Under the pieces are notes generated by a model. It was not told where the DNA came from. It searched no databases and saw only the letters and a program-made list of their open reading frames with translations. This document shows, in pieces, positions 1 through 9,148 of a DNA stretch of 64,000 nucleotides. The position numbers and the translations under genes are program-made. Source of the stretch: a virus; the IMG/VR virus record IMGVR_UViG_3300025137_000025, positions 1 to 64,000 of that record; one strand, 5' to 3'. Positions within the stretch are counted from its first letter, which is position 1; every line of letters starts with the position of its first letter.

Positions 1-342
1 AACCAAGTATACTGCTTCTCCTCCATTGCCGTCGTTAAGCACCCCATCGTGCACAGAAATTAAACCTCCTTTACGGGTTTCTAGTTTTAAGCTGTCTGTA
101 CCTGTAACAAGATTTGTACCAGCACTCTGAGCAAATGGAGACTTATATACCTCTACTCTATTTGTATTTACGCCGTCACTAGTTAAACCCGTTTTAACAT
201 GCGTCCCGTTATGATAAATTTCTAATGAGGGCGCAGTACCAACAGAGCCATTATACAGCCCAACAATATTATGTTTGTTAGTCTCTACAACGGCAAAGTT
301 AGAATTTACATTCTCAATTACATCAGATAACTTTATCGGCAT
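1..342 (-). CDS. Partial fibre-like structural protein, C-terminus off the left edge
   Basis: An open frame of 114 codons runs from ATG at 342 to the left edge without a stop. The protein begins MPIKLSDVIENVNSNF and continues with short polar beta-prone stretches rich in Gly, Asn and Thr (for example VGLYNGSVGTAP and TGLTSDGVNTNR). This composition fits the start of a phage fibre or virion surface protein. It overlaps the end of the gene at 323-706 by 20 bases, so it is probably translationally coupled and is the next gene of the tail block. No domain is recognised; the fibre role is inferred from composition and position. Confidence 0.6.
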   Translation of the reverse strand, partial: MPIKLSDVIENVNSNFAVVETNKHNIVGLYNGSVGTAPSLEIYHNGTHVKTGLTSDGVNTNRVEVYKSPFAQSAGTNLVTGTDSLKLETRKGGLISVHDGVLNDGNGGEAVYLV

Positions 343-706
343 GGGGCTTGAGTGTTAGAAAATCCATTGCAGCCATCAAAACGTTGGGTGCAATAGACAA
401 AGTCCCATCGTCTATCAGTTCAACCTTTTTTAAGCGGACTTTCTCATCCTCATTGAGCAATGCTTCTATTTGCTTTTTGAAGTCTGCAGCATCATCATCA
501 GCAATTTTAGGTTCACCGTCTGAGTCAACTGTAGCTTTTGTTCGAAGCTGGTCAATATAAGTTTGTCTGTGCTCTTCAAATGATTCAACCAAAGGTTGCA
601 ACTTGGACATGTTTTGTGCAATAGTCCATCCAGTTACAAGTGGGAGCTGTGATTCACTTATAACCTGAAAGGCTTTATACACGTTAATACATTCTTTTAA
701 TAACAT
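323..706 (-). CDS. Small helical tail-block protein, DUF1617-like
   Basis: A 127-residue, mostly alpha-helical acidic protein with no signal peptide or membrane segment. Its layout (N-terminal helix, then a long charged helical region and a conserved C-terminal tail) resembles DUF1617-type phage proteins, which lie near tail genes and have no firm function. A second protein of similar character is encoded at 11250-11657. ATG at 706 is preceded by an AT-rich leader and a TATATTTG box at 731-738. It sits between two fibre genes. Family assignment is by appearance only. Confidence 0.65.
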   Translation of the reverse strand: MLLKECINVYKAFQVISESQLPLVTGWTIAQNMSKLQPLVESFEEHRQTYIDQLRTKATVDSDGEPKIADDDAADFKKQIEALLNEDEKVRLKKVELIDDGTLSIAPNVLMAAMDFLTLKPHADKVI

Positions 707-730
707 TATATTTGAGATTGGTTTGCTTTA

Positions 731-738
731 CAAATATA
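731..738 (-). promoter_or_regulatory. Putative Bacteroidota -7 box TATATTTG
   Basis: On the minus strand the 36-base gap before the gene starting at 706 contains TATATTTG, matching the Bacteroidota -7 consensus TAnnTTTG. The bases after it (TAAAGCAAAC) closely resemble those after the same box at 27215-27222. A clear -33 TTG element is not obvious. It would serve the genes from 706 leftwards. Confidence 0.4.
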
Positions 739-742
739 CAAA

Positions 743-2674
743 TTATCCTACAACGACTACTTTGAACTCGTTGCCGGTAGCAATTCCTCCCCCTATAGCT
801 ACTCGAACTGTGTTTACTGTTTGCGAAGTATATGTAAAGAATACAATGTTCTGAGTAGCGTCACGTACTTGCACAATAACGTCTCTATGGTTTAATTGAT
901 GTGTAATTGTGAAATACCCATCTGTAACATTTTGTGATGTAATAGTATAGTTTAGTTTATAGATTCTAGCCACTCTAGTAAGAACACTAGAAGCATGATC
1001 CTTGTTGTCAATAGCCCAGTATTTATTGCCTACGGTACTATCAAAAACTAAAGAAGGGTGCGCAGAGTTATCGTGATTTTGTTTATAAGCTTCTATGCCC
1101 AAAAGAGTACCTGCAGCCATAACAGCAGCGTCTGCAAAATCAGTATCTGCTCCGTCATCTTCATTACCAAGCGTTATTAATGCGTCCTTCATATACACAT
1201 TTTCCTGTTGAAGGTTAATGTATGTACCGTCCCCAATGACGTTAAGATTACCTTTTACAGTAAGATCTCCCGTAGTAAGGAGACCTCTGCCGGCATCAGC
1301 TGACGGAGTAAAAGTTAAATCAGCAGTATCAATTTGTACTCCTGTAAAGTTTCCACCAGCAGCCGCAGTAGTAAGTACAACTTTATGTGCTGCTACTGTT
1401 CCCTCAGTTACAGTAATATTAGCGGTAGCCAGCGTTCCAAGACCTGAAACGTCTGCAGCTGCAATTTCTGCAAAAGTTGGAGCTGCAGCATCAGTGTCAT
1501 CGCCCACTGATTGTAAATACTTTTTAGTAGTAGTAGTATTACCCGCAAGGAATGCAGTAGAACCCGTACCATCCTGATAAGGTACACTGCCCAAAGCTCC
1601 TCCTGCAAGTTCAGTAGCGAGATCAGCAGTACCCGTCAAAGCTCCTACAAAAGCTGCAGAAGTAACACTATCTAATCCTGTAAATGTAGCAACACTAGCT
1701 CCTAAAGCTACTGCAGTTGAACCAATAGTGACAGACGCGTTTGCTAAATTAGCATTTGGCAAATCTCCTGTTACATGACTTGCAAGATTAATTGCGTTGA
1801 CCGTAATCTCTTGACCGGATAAAGATAGATAGCCCTGAGGAGAAGAGCCAAATGTTATTGCAGCATGATCCGTGGTATTAGTGTCTACCCACGGGACGTT
1901 AACTACTGCTTGGTCACTAGCGTTAAATTGAACTCCGTAGGTACGGCTAGCTGTAGTACTAACGGCTTCGGCTGCTACTGATTGTTCAGTATTAGAAAAT
2001 AATTTTAGACCTCCAAGAGAAGCGTTGGTCGCAGCACTAAGGCTACCTCCAACACCAAAGATTCCAATATATTTGTAACCTTTGATATAAACTACATCAT
2101 CAGTTGCAATACTACTAGTAAGCTCTGTAGATCCTCCTACTTGGTTGTTAGTGCCGCCTACTTCATCTTCGTTTGTCCAGTACAGAACTCCCGCCTGATA
2201 GTCGAAATACCAGTCAGACGTAGACACACCAGGTACAACACGGAAAACATTTGCTCCCGTGTTGGTACCATTTGTACCGCCGATAGTGGTAGCAATCGCA
2301 TCAGTTCCATTCCATCCTGAAGGACCAACGTAGACCTCTACTGTGTATCCCGCACTAAATTCTGCCGGAATCCAGTCTGTCTGTCCCGTACTCCACGCAC
2401 GTTTGAAGCCAGTAATGTTTGTATCAGTAGTACCTGACGCGGCAGTACACTCTACAACATCTGCTCCTTGATATGCTTGAACAATATCAGCTACAGCTGC
2501 AGGATTGCTTGGTATGCTAGACGTTTGTTGCAAAACTTTATCCCCCCGTAAAAACAAAGGCGATGCAATACCCTCACCAAACCCATCAACCTTTTCTGAT
2601 GTATCGGTTTTAGTTTTACCAAATGCAATCTTCTTGAGTAAGAGATCAACTTTTTCTTCTAATGAAAATGACAT
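743..2674 (-). CDS. Large tail fibre protein
   Basis: A 643-residue protein. The N-terminus (SFSLEEKVDLLLKKIAFGKT) could attach to the tail, and a beta-rich segment with the phrase LYWTNEDEVGG and DVVYIKGYKYIG follows. A long Ala/Thr/Gly-rich repeat region has the SHVTGDLPNANLANASV pattern typical of fibre shafts. Near residues 470-520 it has NLNVIGDGTYINLQQENVYMKDALI-type wording that recurs in marine phage fibres, and it ends in a compact beta domain (DVIVQVRDATQNIVFF). The role would be host recognition or support of the adhesin. The fibre call is from composition and position; the receptor is unknown. Confidence 0.75.
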   Translation of the reverse strand: MSFSLEEKVDLLLKKIAFGKTKTDTSEKVDGFGEGIASPLFLRGDKVLQQTSSIPSNPAAVADIVQAYQGADVVECTAASGTTDTNITGFKRAWSTGQTDWIPAEFSAGYTVEVYVGPSGWNGTDAIATTIGGTNGTNTGANVFRVVPGVSTSDWYFDYQAGVLYWTNEDEVGGTNNQVGGSTELTSSIATDDVVYIKGYKYIGIFGVGGSLSAATNASLGGLKLFSNTEQSVAAEAVSTTASRTYGVQFNASDQAVVNVPWVDTNTTDHAAITFGSSPQGYLSLSGQEITVNAINLASHVTGDLPNANLANASVTIGSTAVALGASVATFTGLDSVTSAAFVGALTGTADLATELAGGALGSVPYQDGTGSTAFLAGNTTTTKKYLQSVGDDTDAAAPTFAEIAAADVSGLGTLATANITVTEGTVAAHKVVLTTAAAGGNFTGVQIDTADLTFTPSADAGRGLLTTGDLTVKGNLNVIGDGTYINLQQENVYMKDALITLGNEDDGADTDFADAAVMAAGTLLGIEAYKQNHDNSAHPSLVFDSTVGNKYWAIDNKDHASSVLTRVARIYKLNYTITSQNVTDGYFTITHQLNHRDVIVQVRDATQNIVFFTYTSQTVNTVRVAIGGGIATGNEFKVVVVG

Positions 2675-2701
2675 AGTTAATTAGTTTATATATTAAAGCT
2701 A

Positions 2702-4768
2702 TTATTCTTGAATTCCAAGCTTACTAATAGCCTCGCTCGCAGCAAGTTTAATACGAAGGAATAAGTGACTGCCTTTTCCCCAACGACCAGTTCCAGCAGT
2801 AATAGTCAACACCTTGTTGGTTTCATCTCCATCAAAGAAATCACCGTCCCCGCAGCCTCCAATAGGTACTCCACCACTTGTTTGTGTAGAGTTGACTGCC
2901 ATGCAATCCAGCCACCCGTTAGTACTTGGATTGGCATCCTCGGTGCTGTCGTCTTCGCCAGCATCAAACTGTTTTACTTTAAATTCAGTGAATGTGCCTG
3001 TTACAGTAATGTCTAGTTTTTGAACTGCGTTACTAGTGTCTAATGGAATCTTCCATGTAATAAACTGGGCATCACTATTACTACGAGTAGAGAAATCAGT
3101 AGCAGCAGCTTGAGATGTAGGGTAGCTAGCACCCGAATAGTCTATTGTACTTTCATGTTTAATACCAGCAGGAATTACAATTGCATCTTTGGCATTGATA
3201 GCAAAAGAACTACTTGCGTTGTTACCAAATTGGGGGCTCCAAGCTCCAAAGTTTGCTGCAGTACCGCCAGGTGTGCTTGTATAAGAATTTACAGTTGTTT
3301 CTTTTACTCGCACTCCGTCTCCGTTAACATCCGAAAACAGTTCCTCTTCAAAAGGAACCATTGTACTAGAATTTGAAACCCGACTGTTCCAAGCTACTAA
3401 GACTTTAGCTGTACTGTTAGCAAAGTCAACATTATCGTCATTACCATACATAGACTTAAAGTCATATCTAGGCTTAACGGCTGAGCCAATGATGAACGTA
3501 CCATTACTAGCTTGAAGACTTACATTTTGACTTAAGCTGTAGCTCGCTAGTCCAGCTGCAACATTTGTGTTACTACTAACATTTTGATGTGCAGTATAGT
3601 CTAGTGTAGGAGGTGCTGCAAAACAGGACTGTGCCTCGCCTACCGCCCAGTTGTAATTAGAAGGACTGTCTAATACCGCTCCATAAACACTGACTCCACT
3701 AGGCACAATGTTTGTTACTGTTGCGCTAATACCAAAGCTAAAGGCTGTATTGCCGCAGTACTTAACGCCACTGCTGTAGTAGTAAGCAAAGCCTGTGTCT
3801 TCATTCATAGAAGACGTGTCCAGCACAGCACTTGCTGCTGAAATAGCAGCGGGGCTGGAAATAGGCTGTATAAAGAAAGTCTTACTAACTGCAGGAGTAG
3901 CGTCTGCATCCCCAATAGCAATCTTATGCGCTCCTACTCCAAGTGTCCCACTGTATGAGTAGGTGAAGCTAGTTATACCCGTATAAAATCCCGCAGAGTC
4001 ACCAATAGTTGGAAAACCACCAGTCACTTTAGCAAGAGTAAGACTGCTAGTAGTCTGACTAGAGTCCCCTGCTGCCAAGTTTGTTACGACACCTGCAGTT
4101 CCTGCAAGAATTAATGTAGCTGCTTCTACCGCGCAATTATTAGCAGGGATAATTGTAATTGTCTCAGAAGTAATGTCTGTATCTGTAGTATGATCTACAG
4201 AAGTGCCTGTAGATGGAAGACCCGACAAGCTATTGGTAACAGGATTTGAAACGAGATTGTTTTGCTTAAATTCAGTAAAAGCCCCAAAATTTGAAGCAGC
4301 AAACTCACCTCCCGCATTAAGCTGAGTTTCAAGTGTTACTGGGGCAGTAGGTACAAGCAAGCCTAAAAGATCATTAAGCTGATCGATAGCGGATGTAAAA
4401 GTAGTAGTAGTTGCAAGGCTACTAATAGCTGCACCCGCTGTTTGAAGAGCACTATTGTCAAAGCTACTATCAGCTCCTAAAGTGTTATCTCCAGATTGCA
4501 ATGCCCAACCAGTACCATCGTGATCTTTCCATAAATTGTTACTACCGGTACCATCTGCAGTATCACTACCAAGATAGATGTATACCTTACCAGTATCTTT
4601 TGCAATTACAATACTGCCTTGCCTTCGAGTATTTACTGGAACGCCTGCTAGCGCTGCTTGTGAAAAAGTTGTCACGTGGTGTACACCTGCAATATTGTTA
4701 CCGTCTACATCCACAATAGGGTATGCAGCGTTTTGATTTTCAAGTGTATCTCCAAATTTGATTGCCAT
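2702..4768 (-). CDS. Large beta-rich tail/fibre structural protein
   Basis: A 688-residue Ser/Thr/Ala/Gly-rich protein with almost no Lys-rich or helical stretches in its middle, as expected for a beta-structured virion fibre. The first 70 residues include KVYIYLGSDTADGTG, a form seen at the base of phage fibres. The C-terminus (GRWGKGSHLFLRIKLAASEA) looks like a folded beta cap. It lies one base after the 426-residue gene and 27 bases before the next fibre gene, so the three probably form one transcript. No enzymatic motif is visible. It could be a receptor-binding or baseplate-proximal protein. Confidence 0.65.
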   Translation of the reverse strand: MAIKFGDTLENQNAAYPIVDVDGNNIAGVHHVTTFSQAALAGVPVNTRRQGSIVIAKDTGKVYIYLGSDTADGTGSNNLWKDHDGTGWALQSGDNTLGADSSFDNSALQTAGAAISSLATTTTFTSAIDQLNDLLGLLVPTAPVTLETQLNAGGEFAASNFGAFTEFKQNNLVSNPVTNSLSGLPSTGTSVDHTTDTDITSETITIIPANNCAVEAATLILAGTAGVVTNLAAGDSSQTTSSLTLAKVTGGFPTIGDSAGFYTGITSFTYSYSGTLGVGAHKIAIGDADATPAVSKTFFIQPISSPAAISAASAVLDTSSMNEDTGFAYYYSSGVKYCGNTAFSFGISATVTNIVPSGVSVYGAVLDSPSNYNWAVGEAQSCFAAPPTLDYTAHQNVSSNTNVAAGLASYSLSQNVSLQASNGTFIIGSAVKPRYDFKSMYGNDDNVDFANSTAKVLVAWNSRVSNSSTMVPFEEELFSDVNGDGVRVKETTVNSYTSTPGGTAANFGAWSPQFGNNASSSFAINAKDAIVIPAGIKHESTIDYSGASYPTSQAAATDFSTRSNSDAQFITWKIPLDTSNAVQKLDITVTGTFTEFKVKQFDAGEDDSTEDANPSTNGWLDCMAVNSTQTSGGVPIGGCGDGDFFDGDETNKVLTITAGTGRWGKGSHLFLRIKLAASEAISKLGIQE

Positions 4769-4769
4769 A

Positions 4770-6050
4770 TCAAGAATATTTTAGTTCTAGATTTAATATA
4801 AGATTATCATCAAAAGCTCCAGGTTGATTGGATCTGTAAGCTTTATATGTAGGAGCCGCTGTTCCTACTGTGTGTGGAAAACCACTGCCCCCGTTATCGT
4901 AAAGTGTCCAACTATCTGTGTAGTTTGCAACACCTTTACCTATAACTTGAGCCGCTACTTCTCCCAATGTACCTGATCCTGGTATTAAAATCCAAGTAAA
5001 GGTACTATTATTTTCTGTATTATTGTTACATTGTACTTGTAAACTTTGCACAGCCTTTGACGGATCTACTAATAGTGTAGAGGTTATTGTGCTAGTTGCA
5101 TTGTTTAATAAGTCTTGCACAGAGCTTATAGATGACGAGGTAGATGTAATTACATAAAACTTGTTTCTATACTTTATATGTACAGTTTTTAGTAACGTAG
5201 TACTGCCTGCGCTGGGATCTGTGTAGGAAGCCTGCACTTTAATATTTCTTTGGCTTACTGTAGCTGATACAGGAATGCCAGGAGACGAGTATGTTGTAGC
5301 TTGTGCATATGGAACAGCTAGTGCTCCGAAGTCAGCTATAGACTGTTGTACTAAAGTGATAAACCCCCCTACGGTAGTAGTGTCTACTATAACTAAGTTG
5401 GAAGAAGCTGTTAAGCTTTCAGGGTTATTAAAGGTTATCCTTACGGCACTTGTGTTTGCTGCAACGCCGCACTGTACTATTAAGTTTTCTCCTTCTGCAA
5501 TTGACGCCCCAGTCCCAGTAATACTAATTGCTCCTATACTAGGAATTAAAAATGGGGCAAGTATATCTCTCATAAGAACCTCTACAGCTGTTCCGCTGTT
5601 GTAAGTATCTCCTTTTTCAGCACTCCCAATGGTATTAGTTACTGTTAAGGTTTGATCTAGAGTAGAGCTCCCTCCATCAGCTTCTGCCCAAACGTATGTT
5701 CCATTAACGTACTTGAGAAATTTGTTTGTTACAGGTACAGGAACATCTTCTAGATCTTCTAGTTGATGAGGGCTTGTTTTAAAAAATGCGTTTAGCGCTA
5801 CAGCTGTTGCATTTACATTGGCTCCCCAAACAGCATTGTTCTCTGTTATTATGTCCCCGTGTGCAAGTCCAATAAATACTTTAATCTCCTTAGATTGTGT
5901 TTCAATATCTATTGCTCCTCCTACTACTCGTGCAAAAAGTTCTTGCGTAGGAAATGCACGTACACCTAATACCGTGTTTGTGTTTGTGGCATCTACTGTT
6001 TGCACTGTATGCTGTCCACCGCTTGCTTTAATTTTATACTTGTTTGCCAT
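4770..6050 (-). CDS. Beta-sandwich structural protein, probable tail component
   Basis: A 426-residue protein that starts MANKYKIKASGGQHTVQ. A shaft-like N-terminal third includes SPHQLEDLEDVPVPVTNKFLK, and two or three Ig-like beta segments rich in Thr/Ser follow. The start ATG shares a base with the stop of the upstream gene (TAATG at 6050), showing tight coupling to the 460-residue protein. The repeated ~90-residue beta segments suggest a tail appendage or fibre-attachment role. The specific function is not recognised. Confidence 0.6.
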   Translation of the reverse strand: MANKYKIKASGGQHTVQTVDATNTNTVLGVRAFPTQELFARVVGGAIDIETQSKEIKVFIGLAHGDIITENNAVWGANVNATAVALNAFFKTSPHQLEDLEDVPVPVTNKFLKYVNGTYVWAEADGGSSTLDQTLTVTNTIGSAEKGDTYNSGTAVEVLMRDILAPFLIPSIGAISITGTGASIAEGENLIVQCGVAANTSAVRITFNNPESLTASSNLVIVDTTTVGGFITLVQQSIADFGALAVPYAQATTYSSPGIPVSATVSQRNIKVQASYTDPSAGSTTLLKTVHIKYRNKFYVITSTSSSISSVQDLLNNATSTITSTLLVDPSKAVQSLQVQCNNNTENNSTFTWILIPGSGTLGEVAAQVIGKGVANYTDSWTLYDNGGSGFPHTVGTAAPTYKAYRSNQPGAFDDNLILNLELKYS

Positions 6051-7432
6051 TACTCCACTTTAAGCGTTCCTGCACTTATTTTAACTGCGCTGAGTCCTGG
6101 GTTTGATTGTACAGGGAGTCTAAGGAATACAGTAGCTGATTGTACACTTCCCACAAGAGTTGTTTCGTCTCCTTGTATTTGTGTATCATTACCACTGAGG
6201 GCATATGTAGTTGTTCCTACAATTGTCTCTTGACCTGTAGAATTATTAACCATCACTACTTCTATATCTAAATCTCCTGCCCCGTCATCATTAAATGCTA
6301 AGGTGTAGGCATACGTCAAAGTCATAGACGACGTAAGTCCGGTGAGAAGCCATTGATTGTTGGCGTACGTAATAATAGATGTGCCGTCAATTGTGCTTAA
6401 GTCTGTAGATTGTGGATTAAGCAATTGCACTGCAGCAGTTATACCTGCTCCGACTGCAACTCCATCTGTTGTAGTACTGCTCCAAGAAACGCTAGTTGTT
6501 CTACGGGTTAGGTTTGTAGCAGCACTCTTTGTAGGAACGCTGTTTGAAATAGTTGCGCTATCTATAAGTGTTCCGCCCCCATTTCTGTCTAGTGACTCAC
6601 GTCTGTTGAGACTACCAAATCCTTCTGCGTGTCTGTTAATGTTAGGAATGAGTCGTACCCATTGATCCATAAAGGATTCGTATGCATCAATATCTGGATA
6701 GTTAGCTGCATTTCTAGCTTGAGTGCAGTAGTACTTCCATTGCATTTCTGCAAATTCATACCCAATCCCATTTTGAGATGGAGTCATATTACCCAGCAAC
6801 ATCTTTTTATATACGTACCAGAACATAGCCTCTTTAAAGCTAATGTCGTCTGGGATAAGAGGGTAGCAGTCATCATCCACGGGAAAAGCCATATAGCTTA
6901 AGCATACTTTGCCTGTAGAGAAAGATGTCTTAATCTTATCTGCTTCGATGTAATAACATCGTGACGTTACTTTATTATCTTCTATACAGTCAGGACAGTC
7001 TGTGCTTCTTGGAAAATGAGATCGGCATTTTGTTAAGATAGCCATGTCGTCTGCTCCCCCAAGTTGATTCTCTAAGACTTGCAGTCTAGAGTTCATTTCA
7101 TTTAGCGTATGGTTAGATGCTCCTGTTCCGTTTATGATATTGTCTATTCTTTCCAAGAGCGTATCCATTTGCTCTGAGATAATCACAGATTCAGCTGTTT
7201 CGTTTACAGCTACTTGATTAACGTAAAAGAGATCACTCGGCAATGCAGCTTTGTAATCTTTTATACTTAAAACGCAGGTACGCAACGCTAGCTGAGAAGC
7301 AGCACCAATGTGCTCAAGTGCTTCTCCCATCCACTCGACTGCATCATCTATCCAGTTATCTGTGTTAGGGTTTATGTCCCTAAAGATTTTCCGGATGATA
7401 ACCTTGCTAGATGTTGTTTTATATATTGCCAT
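6050..7432 (-). CDS. Conserved crAss-like tail protein (hub/stopper candidate)
   Basis: A 460-residue protein with two parts. The N-terminal ~290 residues form an alpha/beta region that begins with VIIRKIFRDINPNTDNWIDD and carries paired cysteines (KCRSHF, TDCPDCIEDN, SRCYY), which may bind metal. The C-terminal ~170 residues are Thr/Ser-rich beta structure. This N-terminal pattern is one I associate with structural proteins next to the tail genes of crAss-like phages. Position after the connector-like genes suggests a tail hub or ring protein. It overlaps the upstream 160-residue gene by 14 bases. Confidence 0.55.
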   Translation of the reverse strand: MAIYKTTSSKVIIRKIFRDINPNTDNWIDDAVEWMGEALEHIGAASQLALRTCVLSIKDYKAALPSDLFYVNQVAVNETAESVIISEQMDTLLERIDNIINGTGASNHTLNEMNSRLQVLENQLGGADDMAILTKCRSHFPRSTDCPDCIEDNKVTSRCYYIEADKIKTSFSTGKVCLSYMAFPVDDDCYPLIPDDISFKEAMFWYVYKKMLLGNMTPSQNGIGYEFAEMQWKYYCTQARNAANYPDIDAYESFMDQWVRLIPNINRHAEGFGSLNRRESLDRNGGGTLIDSATISNSVPTKSAATNLTRRTTSVSWSSTTTDGVAVGAGITAAVQLLNPQSTDLSTIDGTSIITYANNQWLLTGLTSSMTLTYAYTLAFNDDGAGDLDIEVVMVNNSTGQETIVGTTTYALSGNDTQIQGDETTLVGSVQSATVFLRLPVQSNPGLSAVKISAGTLKVE

Positions 7433-7901
7433 GCTTCTTAAATTTGAGATAGGCTAATTCGTCTTCCTTCAGTAGCTTAGTTAACTTTTCCTTGTTTCCC
7501 TTTACGCCTCGGGTAGGGGTAAACCTGTATGCCGTTTTGTTGGGGATTTTGCATTTATGCTTTTCCCAATGGTACTTGCAATACCACGGATCAGTGTAGT
7601 ATATAAACCACTTTGATCCTTCAGGGTCATCTTCTGAGAATAAAGTTTTACCCTCAGCCAATAACTCCTGCTTGTATTTATTACTCTCCCACCAATCTAT
7701 AGTAGGTTTGGACGGGTTACGTTCAATCCTACGTATAGAAAGGTTAGAGAGATTATTCTTCATATTAAATACACTTCCTTCAAGAATTCCTTCTATAACC
7801 TCCATGTTGAACCTTTCGCAAATCTCTTTAAAAAGTTTTTTACTAATAGGTTCTTCTACTGACGTAGAGTAGCTGCTATATACATTCTTGAATGTGTGCA
7901 T
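7419..7901 (-). CDS. Conserved phage protein of unknown function, aromatic-rich
   Basis: A 160-residue protein with a Trp/Tyr-rich core (WWESNKYKQELL, SKWFIYYTDPWYCKYHWEK) and a Lys-rich C-terminus. There is no signal peptide or membrane segment. It is encoded 4 bases after the basic 314-residue gene and overlaps the tail-hub candidate by 14 bases, so it belongs to the virion operon. No family is recognised. A structural or assembly role is inferred only from position. Confidence 0.6.
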   Translation of the reverse strand: MHTFKNVYSSYSTSVEEPISKKLFKEICERFNMEVIEGILEGSVFNMKNNLSNLSIRRIERNPSKPTIDWWESNKYKQELLAEGKTLFSEDDPEGSKWFIYYTDPWYCKYHWEKHKCKIPNKTAYRFTPTRGVKGNKEKLTKLLKEDELAYLKFKKHGNI

Positions 7902-7905
7902 CTAT

Positions 7906-8850
7906 TTAGCGCTTGCCACCTTTTTTCATATACCCCATCTTGTTACGGACAGAAGTAGGAAGTTTCTTTAAGCCTTTTTGATCGTCGCTAGGAGCTTTTA
8001 ACCCACCTGCCTGCATTTTACCTTGTAGTTTACCTACACGCTTTTTCAGCCTGTCAGTTTTTCTAGCAGAACGCGCAGTTCTTCGGTCTATTGGTTTTTT
8101 AGCTGATGCTGCAGGAGCTGCACTTTTAAGTTCGGCTTGTAAAGCTCGAGTGTCTCCTTGAGGGCTCATGCCCGTTCTGCTTGCTGTTGGCTTTGTTGAA
8201 ACTTTTGCAACAGGCTTTTTAGCAGCAGGCTTAGCTACAGCTTTAGCAGGAGTTGAAGACTTAATAGTAGGATTTCGCTCTGGGTTTTTAGTAGCGGGCT
8301 TAGGTGCTACTTTGTTAACCTCCTTACGCATAGGTCCTTTGCCGTACGCTTTGTTGATTTGATTTTGTACTCTATTGTACTCAACAGTTCCTCTTGTAAG
8401 GCCTTTTCTTTCCTTAATCAACTTATCCAAGTTAGGATTCTTTTTCTTAGCATCGGCATAAGAACTACTTGTTTTAGCTGCAGCTGGCTTTTTAGCAGCG
8501 GTAGTTGTTTTAGTAGCGATAGCTCTTTTAGCTCCAACATCTTGAGGCTTAGGGCTTGTAGCTCCTGTGCCCATCACCCCAATTTTGTCCATAGTAGACC
8601 CATCTTTAGCAGCTTTCTGTCTTGCTAATCTTTGTTCCTCTGCCTTCTTTTTTGCAGCGTTTTCTGCTCCTCTTTTAGCAGCTGCAGCGCTATCTACAGG
8701 ACTTTCATTTGGGCGTCGTCCTCCGGGTGCCATCTTTTTAACACCTCCAAAGGATAGTTCTTTGTTAGGTTCGAGGAAGCTCCCATTCTTGTACATCGTC
8801 TTTTTGTTGCCTCCATACATTTTCTTGGAGGGTTTTTTCATATATGCCAT
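7906..8850 (-). CDS. Lys/Ala-rich basic low-complexity protein
   Basis: A 314-residue, strongly basic protein made almost entirely of Lys, Ala, Pro, Thr and Arg in loose repeats (TKTTTAAKKPAAAKTSS, KPAAKKPVAKVSTKPT), recalling histone H1-like tails. The ATG at 8850 (MAYMKKPSKKMYGG) is preferred over an in-frame start 30 bases upstream because it gives a clean N-terminus. Short Gly-containing tags (SFGGVKKMAPGG, KKGGKR) flank the repeats. The likely job is nucleic-acid or charge binding in the virion or packaged DNA; this is inference. It lies among tail and connector genes. Confidence 0.6.
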   Translation of the reverse strand: MAYMKKPSKKMYGGNKKTMYKNGSFLEPNKELSFGGVKKMAPGGRRPNESPVDSAAAAKRGAENAAKKKAEEQRLARQKAAKDGSTMDKIGVMGTGATSPKPQDVGAKRAIATKTTTAAKKPAAAKTSSSYADAKKKNPNLDKLIKERKGLTRGTVEYNRVQNQINKAYGKGPMRKEVNKVAPKPATKNPERNPTIKSSTPAKAVAKPAAKKPVAKVSTKPTASRTGMSPQGDTRALQAELKSAAPAASAKKPIDRRTARSARKTDRLKKRVGKLQGKMQAGGLKAPSDDQKGLKKLPTSVRNKMGYMKKGGKR

Positions 8851-8873
8851 AGGTTCTATTGTTATTGTAGAAA

Positions 8874-9146
8874 TTAACACTTACATCTCCATTTGCGGAG
8901 AGCCTTGTTAATTCTTGAGTTAGGATCTTTTTTTGTTTCTGTTCCTGTGCGACTACGTTTCATACCACACATTCTTGCACAGAAAGATTTACGGCGAGAT
9001 TTTTTTTTGCCTGTGGGATTTTTTTCTGTCACAGCTTTAGATAGAGTACTTCCAGGATTAGCCCTTCGGTACGAAGCGATGCCTGCGGAGTTAAGTCCGC
9101 CTGAGGCACTTTTGCCTTCTTTCCTTTGCCATGCGGGAGATGCCAT
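8874..9146 (-). CDS. Small basic conserved phage protein, DUF6321-like
   Basis: A 90-residue basic protein. SPAWQRKEGKSASGGLNSAG at the N-terminus and KSFCARMCGMKRS followed by DPNSRINKALRKW at the C-terminus match a pattern widely shared by small proteins of marine tailed phages and listed as DUF6321. Its function is unknown. The four C-terminal cysteines and Arg/Lys richness suggest a small zinc-binding or nucleic-acid-associated protein. It starts 2 bases after the upstream gene's stop, in the tail/connector operon. Confidence 0.7.
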   Translation of the reverse strand: MASPAWQRKEGKSASGGLNSAGIASYRRANPGSTLSKAVTEKNPTGKKKSRRKSFCARMCGMKRSRTGTETKKDPNSRINKALRKWRCKC

Positions 9147-9148
9147 GA

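Noticed and set aside
1218-1577. Plus-strand open frame of 119 codons inside the tail fibre gene
   Set aside because: It is antisense to a repetitive Ala/Thr/Val-rich fibre gene, whose composition leaves long antisense frames open.
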